Shown here piece by piece: positions 55,236 to 64,000 of a DNA stretch of 64,000 nt. The position numbers were made by a program, and so were the translations under genes. Under the pieces are notes generated by a model. That model was not told the DNA's origin and ran no database searches. It was given only the letters and a program-made list of their open reading frames with translations. Location of the stretch: contig CM077007.1 of the NCBI GenBank assembly GCA_039090855.1, forward strand, positions 12,697,515 to 12,761,514, written 5' to 3'. Positions within the stretch are counted from its first letter, which is position 1. Each line of letters opens with the position of its first letter. The stretch is from Macrothele yani (lineage: Eukaryota > Arthropoda > Arachnida > Araneae > Macrothelidae).

Positions 55236-55632
55236 TTTCTCATGCAGTTATTCAAAAGTGGTGGTAAAAAACGTAATGTTATCGACATGAAGTCCGATCT
55301 GGGTGAAAAAATCTGTGCTATTCTGCTTTTTACGCATGCCTTGACAGGCTGTGATTTAACAAACTCTTTCTTTGGAAAACATAAAACAGCAGTTTTCAGT
55401 AAATTCTGTACAGAAAAATCATTATATGAATAGAGCTGCAAGTTTGATCAGGAAGATATCCTTACAGAAGATGTTGAATCCGGAGGTTTGAAAGTATTAG
55501 TATCAGTGTATGGAGGGGATCCTGAAAACGACTCATTGGGCTCACTGCGTTATACAACATATTTGAAGAAAATTTGTTGGTGGAAAAGTCCACCCTATAA
55601 CAACAGACCTGCCACCAGCTTCAGAAGCCTGG
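55226..55632 (+). pseudogene. HALTGCD-family gene, central remnant
   Basis: Open from about 55230: SDLGEKICAILLFTHALTGC then DLTNSFFGKHKTAVFSKF. After a stop at 55431, DQEDILTEDVESGGLKVLVS and YGGDPENDSLGSLRYTTYLK are readable in frame. The pattern (K-I-LxFxHALTGCDxTNSFFGKxK, then GG...LRYxxYLKK) is characteristic of the family. Function unknown. It ends at the SINE (TSD in PPATSFRSL-). Confidence 0.65.
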
Positions 55633-55953
55633 GTCGCGGGTGGCCTAGTGGGCAACGTTAGTGACTGCCACGGAAAGGACCTCAGGTTCGATCAAAAGCA
55701 GGTTCGAACGTTCGATCCACTAAATATCCGCCGTGCGTCGGATGGGCACGTTAAGCCGTCGGACCCCGGGTACTGACCCCCAGGTAATAAATAAGGGCGT
55801 CTTCCTCCCCCTTTCTACTTCGCTTCCGTGTCACATTCCCACCTGGAACCCAAGCCCAAATCTCCTATCTTCCTATATTAAAGGGTTGTTTAAGACCTGG
55901 GGTCAGACACTCCCTTCCTAAAATCCTCTACATATGATATATGATATGCTCCA
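55633..55953 (+). mobile_element. tRNA-derived SINE within the HALTGCD gene
   Basis: It begins GGGTCGCGGGTGGCCTAGTG, with GGTTCGATC as a B-box-like site, and ends near TATGATATATGATATGC. Probable target duplications GCTTCAGAAGCCT (left, about 55617) and GCTCCAGAAGCCT (right, about 55950) differ at one base. It interrupts the coding sequence between PPATS and EALLKLI. It is a different SINE family from the GGCATGGATG one. Confidence 0.75.
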
Positions 55954-56137
55954 GAAGCCTTACTTAAACTGATCAGGTTTACTTGTAAGACTTCCACAGT
56001 TGATTCATGTTCCAGGAATTGCAAATGCAGACGGTATGGAATCCTGTGCAGTGACACGAATTGCAGTGGTAAAAATTGTACAAATATAAATACAGAAAAT
56101 GTGGACTGTGAAAGCGATTATGAAGATAACATTTAAA
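55954..56137 (+). pseudogene. HALTGCD-family gene, cysteine-rich C-terminus
   Basis: EALLKLIRFTCKTSTVDSCS then RNCKCRRYGILCSDTNCSGK and NCTNINTENVDCESDYEDNI end at TAA 56137. The Cys pattern CxCxxxxxxCxxxxC resembles a zinc-binding C-terminal segment seen at the end of this family. The reading frame resumes directly after the SINE target duplication, confirming that the piece belongs to the gene upstream. Confidence 0.7.
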
Positions 56138-57475
56138 TAAAATTGTATTCCAAATAAACACAGGGGAATAATTTTTTTTATATTTATGCTAACATATTTG
56201 GAATCAAGCGTTATTTAATTGGTAATTGTTTAATTGGTATTTTAAAAAAATTCATTTCCAGTTTAAATAAATATATGTTTTCAATGTTCTGCTTTCATTA
56301 AGCCCTTTTTTTACAAAATTCTATGCCACTAGAGGGGTGTTACCACGTGATTTCACGAAACTACCTACCGTGACGATACTACGTGATTTCACGAAACAAT
56401 TCACGGTTGTAGGCAAATTTTCAAAACATTTTTTATATAGAATTTTATAAGGGATATTTTTCATTGGGGGAAACGTTTTTTTATACGATCATTTGAAAAT
56501 TCCTTTTGCGTGGGATGCCTTCCACTAAGAACATTTTCCGTATATATTTTTAAATTTTAATTACGCAACTTCTACCTCCAGTGGTGTAAATACTAGTTTC
56601 ACTTGAGGATGTATTTCCGTTTTTCAAAACCTGGTTGAAAAGATTCTTGTTATATCGGGTAGATTTCACTATGAAAAACACTGCGCGCCTTGTGTAATTT
56701 AAATAGTTCGTAGTTTTACTCCCTAACTGGCTAAAACGCATATCTATATCTCTGACTGTCTCTCCTTCGGAAAATTCTTTTCGGTCGAAATGCATTTATT
56801 GTGGATATGCTTCATGTATCTTTTCACTTTGCGGTAATGAACAGTTCCGTTGCCAAGGGGCGGAAGTGTAATTTGCATCGGAAGTCATAGCTTCGGTTCT
56901 AACATACCAATCGAAGGATTTTTTTACCTTAGGCTACAAGTCACTACAGCAAACACAGTATATAAGTACATTTACCGCTTCTAACGATGCGCACGGTTTT
57001 TCTAGGAGATGAAGTGTCCATTTCTTTTTGAGAGAACATTTCCGTTCTGAAAGTGTGACCAAAATAAAAAAAAAAACTTCTTTGTTTCAGAAAGACTTCG
57101 TCGTGAAGATATTTTGTGTGAATTTTTACAACCGTAATTAAGTTTTCTGGCAGAGAGGCAAAGGAATATTTCTCTTTGCATTCGTTTCTGAGCTTTTACG
57201 AGACTGATTTAAAAAGTTCTTTATTGCTTCAGAATGCATTCTCTAACGGGAGCAGATTTTTAGTTGTCATAAAACCGTAGTTATGAAATTTCGAATGCCA
57301 ATGATCGTTCGATGATTATCATATTATATACCGCCATACATTCTTTTGTTTAAAAAGACATTGTGATGTATAATCTAATTTAACTTTCATTTTCAGTTCC
57401 TTTTTCTATATAAATTTGAGTTCGTTCTCCTTACCATTTTTCAAATCAAACGTGATATCTTCTCTGTCGCATGAA
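56138..57475. other. No gene recognised
   Basis: Contains the right inverted-repeat arm (about 56438-56490) and a duplicated ACGTGATTTCACGAAAC at 56346 and 56390. No supported coding region. Confidence 0.45.
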
Positions 57476-57815
57476 TCATCATCATCATCATCATTGTCAA
57501 CCATTATCAATCCACTGCTGGACGAAGGTCTCCCCAAGTTTCCTCCACAACGGTCTGTCTTGTGCCAGTCTCCTCCATGTCACTCCCGCATATTTACGAA
57601 TTTCATCCACCCATCTCCCATGTGGTCTTTTTCTGGGTCTTTTCCTGTCAATTGGAATCCAATCTAAAATTTCGGCTGTCCATCTATGGTCTGTCCTTCT
57701 GGCAGTATGTCCAGCCCATTGCCATTTCAGGGATTTAACTCTGATCATGATGTCTTCCACTCTCGTCATTTTTCGGATTCACGAGTTCCTCTTCTTATCT
57801 CTCCTGGTTATACCA
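57476..57815 (-). mobile_element. RTE 3' fragment
   Basis: Only the last ~100 codons survive (MTRVEDIMIRVKSLKWQWAG, WRKLGETFVQQWIDNG, stop at 57497) plus the (ATG)n tail. It is 5' truncated at about 57815. Nearest in sequence to the 52-kb copy, sharing IDRKRPRKRPHG. Confidence 0.92.
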
Positions 57816-58149
57816 AACATGAATACGGTTGGCAATATTTCAGGTCTGTAAGAGTGACGTATGCTTGTGTTGATAAGAACAAGACGAGAGATATATAATG
57901 ATTAAGCAGCAGCTGCGTGGCCGATGTGCGGGTGAAGCTCGCTGTGACATGTTTTGGATATCCTAGTATCCAGCTATATAAAGTTATGTGATTTTGTAAA
58001 TAGACTACTTAGTGGTGTTGTCTCAAGTTACTTAAAGTGAAAGTACTGTGCTGGACCAATAAAAGAAAAGTTTACGTATGGGATTCTGTCCTCCGTCCAT
58101 GTTTCGCCTGGCCCTAAAAAGCCTTATGTGTCGTTACTTTAAAGTGAGC

Positions 58150-59050
58150 TATCCGGTGCAACTAGTGCATCATATTTACACTTAGTTCAACATTTTTTTC
58201 AGCCGGACATTTGGAACTTAGCATAACGTTATCGTACGTGTGCATTTCTGCGATACTTCTGTACTGTATTTCTCGTTCTGTTCCAGGAATCAATTCTATT
58301 GATTCCTGGAACAGAAATTCAATTTTGAACCGCTGTTCGTCCAGAAAATGCTGCAACGACCAGAAAAGGTGGTAGTCGCTTGGAAAAATGTCCCCGGAAT
58401 AGGCTGTGTAGTGTAGCAGCTCCCAACGGAGGTCCTCGAACTTGTGACAGGTCACCCGTGCTTTGTGAGGTCTCGGTTCATCCTGCTATAGGAGGACACT
58501 ATCAACTGTGAGTTGATGGGGTACTCAAACTCCCCTTTTGTTCACCTTCGTTGATGCAGGTGTATGATAATGCTCGTGTGGGTAGTCCCCAGCTGTTCGG
58601 CCAACTCCCCGCGTGGCAACACTTGGGTAAGTCTCCACTAAGGTTTTCATCATGTCCATGTACACTGTTGCGGGTCTTCTGGCTTTGGAACGGTCTCACC
58701 GGTCGACATTTCCCTCTCAAAACCGTTTGAACCAACGACAGCACTGACGATGATGTGATAGGGTATTGGGATACGCATTGGTAATGTTCCTTTCAGCACT
58801 TTCGGAGAGGCGAATGCCACGAAAATCATGCAGCATGCTACGGCGGATGCGCTTCTTTTTCGCTTTCCTGTTAGCTGGTGTTTACACTCTTCACCTTCTG
58901 ACGGCTAACTGCCACCGACTTTGCTGCCTATCTGCTGATATCATGCTGGTGTGCTGCTCAACATCAGTGGCCAATATGCGCCGTGGCTGAGGCTTCGCCT
59001 TCGAGTAGTTCGTCATCGGACATTGCTTTCGTTCCACCCCAATATTTAAA
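58150..59050 (-). pseudogene. Decayed mariner transposase
   Basis: Minus-strand phrases: CRWFKRF (about 58740), RGELAEQLGTTHTSIIIHLH (about 58620-58555), KFEDLRWELLHYTAYSGDIF at 58450, then SDYHLFWSLQHFLDEQRFK, which is the ending of a mariner transposase with the third catalytic Asp area. Frames are broken and the first catalytic part is missing. The mariner family assignment is from phrase order. Confidence 0.8.
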
Positions 59051-59303
59051 AATTGATAATTCTATGGGACGTAACTTTGTGACTCCATGATTTCATATCG
59101 TATTAAAATAGAATCATAGATTTGTCATCAATATTAAACATTCCGATTTCAAATAGATGCATCCAGGATTTACAGAAAGATATGCTGTTATATCGTGAAT
59201 TACATATAGAAGCACTGATCTCATATTCTAAGTTTTGAACCTTTCACTTAATGTTGAATCAGGATTTTTATAAGTAAATGGAGCTTCATGATTTTTGCCA
59301 TAT

Positions 59304-59390
59304 AATAATGTGAATACCGCGAATAATGAACATAGAATAATGTGAACACCACGAATAATGAACACAGAATAATGTGAACACCACGCTCAG
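59304..59390. repeat. 32-bp tandem repeat, 2.6 copies
   Basis: AATAATGTGAATACCGCGAA, then AATAATGTGAACACCACGAA twice, each followed by TAATGAACA(T/C)AG. Confidence 0.85.
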
Positions 59391-59499
59391 AGAACTGACT
59401 TTTAATGCAGCGTACGTCACAATACAAAATGGTATCCACCACTTTTTGGTTATAATACCTTTGTTTAGAACCTCAAAATTCTGTTTAAGAGCATGTAAA

Positions 59500-60640
59500 G
59501 TTTCTTTTTGCAGAACTGTTTTCAGGGTGATGACGAAATGTGCGACCTAACGGACTACGAAAGACAGCTAATTGTTGGTGGCCGGCTAGTTGGTGCCTCC
59601 GTCACAACAGTCGCCAAGACAGTGTGGATATCCAGAGTGTCAAGGGTCATGACAGCATACATCGCTCGTGGCAAAACCTCGTCTGCGAAACACAAGAGCC
59701 GCCGGTAAAGGACATGGACTGATAGAGACAGGAGAGCATTAAACAGGATTGTTACCTGTAATAAGAAGACCACGGCGCCGAAAATTAGTGCGGAACTCAA
59801 TCTGCATCTCCAGACCCCAGTATCAACGAAAACAGTGCGCAGGGAACTACATAAGCAAGACAATTTATGGCAGAGCAATATCTTCATAAGCAAGATATTC
59901 ATGGTAGAGCTGCTGCTGCAAAACCTCTGATGACCCGGATGAATGCACAACGGCGACGGCAGTGGTGGCAGGAGCATACAACGTGGACTGCCAATGTGTG
60001 GAAACGTATAATGTGGTCGAAAGAATCCACATTCACACCATTCCCCCTCAGGGCGCCTTTACGTGTGGAGAACACCGTCAGAAGCGTACAACCCAGTCTG
60101 TCTACTCCCAATAGTGCAGCATGGTGGTGGTTCTGTAATGCTCTGGGCGGGCATATACTGGTTTTCAGCTGGTCCCCTAATCACCTTAAAAAGACGGATG
60201 ACTGGCAGGGCGTATGAAACCATTTTGGCAGACCAAGTCCATTCAATGGCTCAGGCATTATTTCATGCAGGGGATGCCATCGATCAAGATGATAACGCCC
60301 CAATTCACAAAGCTCGGAATGTCCAATCATGGTTTGATGAACATGAGGACAAACTTGCACGCCTTCTTTGGCCTCCCCAGTCACCAGACTTAATCACCAT
60401 TGAGCCACTGTGGTCTGTGTTAGAAAACAGAGCAAGATCCCGTTATATTCCTCCTGCATCTTAAAGGCCTGGAGCAGTTTCTGCATGAAGAATGGTCTAA
60501 CATACCACTAACTACCATCCAAGATTTGTATGCGTCCATTTCAAGGAGGATTAAGACGGTTTTAAATGCCAAAGGTGGTCCCACACTCTACTAGGTATGT
60601 AAAACCACCTTCTTTTCCCGTGTTTACATTTTCTGTCCAA
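59500..60640 (+). pseudogene. Decayed Tc1-like transposase (DD36E spacing)
   Basis: Coding phrases: MCDLTDYERQLIVGGRLVGA at 59538 (helix-turn-helix), AELNLHLQTPVSTKTVRREL, then after a frame change HGRAAAAKPLMTRMNAQRRR. Then VWKRIMWSKESTFTPF (first Asp is Lys here), VQHGGGSVMLWAGIYW, DQDDNAPIHKARNV (second Asp) and SPDLITIEPLW (Glu). The spacing between second Asp and Glu is 36. The right end TTTACATTTTCTGTCCAACA is followed by CCTGTA near 60650; the left end was not found. Confidence 0.85.
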
Positions 60641-60659
60641 CACCTGTATATTATAACTT

Positions 60660-61440
60660 GTAGCGTATTTTTTTTCTTTCGGCGCCAGTTTGGCTCTAAG
60701 GTATATTCTGATTTCCTTCAAAGCATACATTTTACAATAGTGTATAAAATCTTGAAATTTCTTTTACACATTTTTTAAATTTATATGTTTCTTAAGGCTA
60801 TCCAGAGAAACGTACAACTGAGTTTCCTCTGTATTTAGGTGCATTTACGGCCAAGACGGATTTGTAAGTAACTAAAAATTAGAAAATTACTGATACATCA
60901 CTGAAGGTTAATTCGCACAAAATGTAGACATTGTTGGAGGTTGGTTTGTTTTGAAGTCTGACAGCAGTTTGCTTTTTATGAGTCAAATGTTGCCATAGAG
61001 TTTCAGTACAAGGGCAGAAAGGAAGAGAAAATCCAAAAGGGAAATTAGTCATAAGAGCAACTAGAAAAGTTGAAATGCCAATCTTCAGAAATCTTACGAT
61101 CCTACAGTGAAGACCTCTGGAATAGTTCCTCACAAACTAAGATTCTCAATGACATATTGCAATGAGCTGTTGTTTAAAATACCAGCAATGTATAAGGAAC
61201 ATAACAAATGCATGTACGAAAAGAATAGAAAAAGTCAACTTCCTTATTGTACGTGTATCAGATAGTCCCCTGAGTGAAATGTAGATCCAATATCCGAAAA
61301 CTAAACTTACATTACCGTCTTGTTATGCAGTAAGTAACATTTATTCACGCCATTATTTAAAACATTAAAGGAAATCTGTACACTTTTTTCAAAATATTGG
61401 AAATCTGGTTGTGGCATGTTGAGTCGTCACTCTTTTAGTA
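60660..61440. other. No gene recognised
   Basis: No supported feature. Confidence 0.45.
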
Positions 61441-61447
61441 CTACACC

Positions 61448-61947
61448 TATAACGAAGTGAATTTCTCCGTCATTTTTATCCGCGCCAGGATTCGAAATCG
61501 GGTCCCCTCACTCCGGAATAAGTTGCTCTACCAGTTGAGCTACGCGGACATTTTATTCTGATTCCTATCTGCCTTTATGTCGTGTGCGTCCTTCTGGCAG
61601 GTACGTCACATTTCCTGGTACGTTACATCATCTCCCCCTTATTTATTTATTTATTTATTAATTTTTTCGAAGTGCTGCTCTTATTTTTCCTATCTCGCGG
61701 TGTAGAAAAAACATCACACCATTGCGAGGTTGTGAACGGTCGGGTCATCCGGATAGTTCGGGCGCCATTATAACGAAGTGAATTTCTCCGTCATTTTTAT
61801 CCGCGCCAGGATTCGAACCGGGTCCCCTCACTCCGGAATAAGTTGCTCTACCAATTGAGCTACGCGGACATTTTATTCTGATTCCTATCTGCCTTTATGT
61901 AGTGTGCGTCCTTCTGGCAGGTACGTCACATCTCCTGGTACGTTACA
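61448..61947 (-). mobile_element. Miniature LTR element (TRIM), CACC target duplication
   Basis: On the minus strand the 5' LTR is 61947-61769 (179 bp) and the 3' LTR is 61627-61448 (180 bp), both starting TGTAACGTACCAGGA and ending CACTTCGTTATA. A tRNA-like region lies in each (GTCCGCGTAGCTCAA(C/T)TGGT). The primer site TGGCGCCCGAAC (complement of 61756-61767) follows the 5' LTR. The polypurine tract AAGGGGGAGATGA precedes the 3' LTR. Exact 4-bp target duplications CACC lie at 61444-61447 and 61948-61951. It is the same family as 40839-41355. Confidence 0.95.
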
Positions 61948-61956
61948 CACCATTAA

Positions 61957-62397
61957 GGTGGTTCCACCTAAAATTTCTGCTTTATATTTCCAATGGTAAA
62001 ACTTCTTTACATATTTTCTTCGCATTAATGTATTCCTAAGGATGAAAATTTGCACATAGATAAAACTAACTTTAAATTACAGCATGGGATACTTAATACT
62101 TGCTAAAACATAATCTTAATTATATTAAAAACCAATAATTTTTCTTTGAGTATTGTTGAGACCTGTTTATAAATGGCGCGACCTGTACATTGACGAGGTT
62201 AGTAGACAAACAAATGTTTGATTATTTAATTATGGTTATGTTCTAGCGAGTCAATACTAAGTATCCCATGCTATAACTTAAAGTTAATTTTCTCGATATA
62301 AAAATTTTCATCCTTGGGAACGCATTAATTGCGAAGAAATTATGTAAAGAAGTTTTACCATTGGAAACACGAGGCAGAGATTTTAGGTGGAACCACT
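61957..62397. mobile_element. TTAA-bounded MITE, copy 2
   Basis: 441 bp between TTAA at 61953-61956 and 62398-62401. Ends GGTGGTTCCACCTAAAATTT and its complement AAATTTTAGGTGG-type right end. The centre contains AAATGGCGCGACCTGTAC, shared with copy 1 (49673-50109). Same family, more diverged. Confidence 0.9.
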
Positions 62398-62401
62398 TTA
62401 A

Positions 62402-63610
62402 CATGTCACTAACACAGATAAATTTATTTCACTCTTAAATTACTTAAGAAGCTTTTTATTTCATTCCCCTTCTAGCCAGTGTCTTTGAAACCAGAATATT
62501 TTTAAACCGACGCCGCAACATTATGTCTCCATGGAAATGAGATCCGAAACGATTTTTATCAAACCTAAAGCTTCAAGTTTGCTGCTCACTCTATATTGCA
62601 GATAAAAGTCTGCTTTTTTTTATTTTTCACGAGGGAATTTCCAAAATCTGATCATGGTATGTATATTTCTTTAAATTACATGAATACTTTAAAGATAAAA
62701 TCTTCAAAATACTCTGAAATTCAGCAAATATGAGATATTCCTTTTGTTTCGAAATGTACGTGCGCCAGTGAAAAATATTCAAGAATTCAGAGATTACGAA
62801 TCGGACATAAAGTTGAAGTGCTCTCCACAGAGTGCGGCATAATGAGGGCTTCTTATTTTTTAAGAAAGTTCGTGCTATTCCTCGGAAAATCTCTGGAGAT
62901 TGTGTATCGATAAGCGACGGGAGAGATGACGTTGATGATATTCTTCAGGTCACGATCTTTCACTAAAGGCTATTCTGTACTGAGATAAGAAACAATAAAG
63001 GAGTAGCGCATGAATGTGGAACGTCGCTAGCTAAGCGAATTTTATTAAAAGGTAGTAAAACAGCTTTCATGCTTTGCCATTTACTTCTCTGGTTCTCTTT
63101 TTACTGCCGTGGTAATATAGTTTCTGCATTTTACCCCATTAAATCCTCATACTGAAAGACGAAAATTACGCTCCTGAGGTTTTAATTGGGTAAGGGAGTT
63201 TTCTCATACACTTTAGAACCTTCATGTGAATCTGTTTTCATTGATTTTTATTGTTACACACGACGTCGTAGTTTAACCGTGAAAGATAACTGGAGCCAAA
63301 TGCATTTTCGAAAGAAACTTTGTCGGATAAGAATGTAAGTTATCTGTTACAGAAGCAGTCTTATTTCTCTGTAAAAGAAATGTTTTCAGAAAAACGCGAT
63401 GCATTTTATTAAAGGAAAGGTAGGAATAAGATATACCTAATAAGATGCAGGAATAGGATATTTCCAGGAATAAGAGATGCTGTTCAACATCATTCACGTA
63501 GGTTTCGAGAATCATCTGCATTGGTGTTTATAGCTCATTATCTGAAGAAATTCAATTTTGAAGCTAAATAATACCATACTGAGAAACATCTGATTAAAAC
63601 CAAATCGATT
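62402..63610. other. No gene recognised
   Basis: No supported feature. Confidence 0.45.
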
Positions 63611-63614
63611 GCCA

Positions 63615-63832
63615 AGTAATTGAGTTACCCAACGCACGGGCTTCTGACTTCTCGTTTTACTGGGTCTGAGTTCAAATCCTAGGCAAAACATGCATGTTTT
63701 ATTTGTCATTCTGGTGCTGACTCTTTCTTTTCCTCGGAACCAGTGATTCTAAAATAGGGACAGGAGAAGTCCCTTATAGTTGGAGGTGCTTATGGAGTCG
63801 TTAAATCCCTAAAACCAATCAAATGGCTTATC
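63615..63832 (+). mobile_element. Diverged tRNA-derived SINE
   Basis: GTTCAAATCCTAGGCAAAAC is a degenerate B-box region, followed by GCATGTTTTATTTGTCATTC, GGAACCAGTGATTC, ATAGGGACAGGAG and GGAGTCGTTAAATCCC. Layout as in the GGCATGGATG family, strongly diverged. Confidence 0.65.
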
Positions 63833-64000
63833 AACGTGACTAAAATCTTGTATCCTGAATACTTTTATTTGTTTCTACTAGGGTCTGCGCCTCTGGGGTC
63901 GCGTTTTCAGAGTAGCTCTCTGACCCTGCAGCCCGATCTCCAAGTATATCACATGAAATAAAAACTGGAAAATTCATATAAATTTCAATTTTTTATGCAT
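63833..64000. other. No gene recognised
   Basis: Nothing supported. Confidence 0.4.

Overview
The window looks like non-genic, transposon-packed DNA from an animal. I find no intact host gene, rRNA or canonical tRNA gene, no operons and no CRISPR. The base composition is AT-rich and almost every recognisable coding stretch is transposon-derived: Tc1/mariner transposases (both close to TA-bounded ends and as decayed remnants), RTE-clade retrotransposons ending in (ATG)n, Penelope-like elements with GIY-YIG domains, a Helitron helicase tail, tRNA-derived SINEs, TTAA-bounded MITEs and short LTR elements. This mix suggests an invertebrate, most likely an arthropod and possibly a chelicerate. That placement is an impression, not proof.

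Layout. 0.6-2.2 kb holds a mariner relic with an internal 41-bp minisatellite. 2.3-11.5 kb is a nest built on two head-to-head Penelope-like copies with their centre near 8.485 kb; the nest is broken by a truncated RTE, a long-TIR Tc1 element, a TA-bounded mariner-like element that carries another Penelope foldback, and a second Tc1 element. 11.5-17.05 kb holds a mariner and two Tc1-type elements. 17.1-21.4 kb holds a miniature LTR element and then a 3-kb tandem array of 300-bp tRNA-containing units with a 1204-bp higher-order repeat. 21.5-25.8 kb is a full-length RTE inserted in the TA-rich 5' end of a Helitron. 26-33 kb has a Tc1 element, a second miniature LTR element and SINE pieces in otherwise plain sequence. 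33.5-37.5 kb holds a foldback-ended RTE, SINEs and an inverted pair of the array unit. 38.6-50.1 kb holds SINEs, a Tc1 element carrying an LTR miniature, a piggyBac-like MITE, a Tc1-inside-Tc1 nest and a TTAA MITE. 51-56.1 kb holds the broken remains of a multi-exon-free gene of unknown function (HALTGCD family), split by a 0.63-kb palindrome, the only uninterrupted full-length RTE ORF (986 aa) and a SINE. 57.4-64 kb holds an RTE tail, mariner and Tc1 remnants, a fourth miniature LTR element, a second TTAA MITE and a SINE.

The most striking item is a set of four miniature LTR elements (17.1, 28.8, 40.8 and 61.4 kb). Each has two 130-186 bp direct LTRs starting TG, a primer-binding site of the form TGGCGCCCGA(AC), a short non-coding interior and a polypurine tract, and each LTR carries a tRNA-like (pol III) sequence. 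Two have exact 4-bp target duplications (ACCC, CACC). This matches the animal TRIM group with tRNA-like LTRs that I recall being named Helenus. The genes here do not form a shared pathway; their relations are those of nested insertion, which gives a relative chronology.
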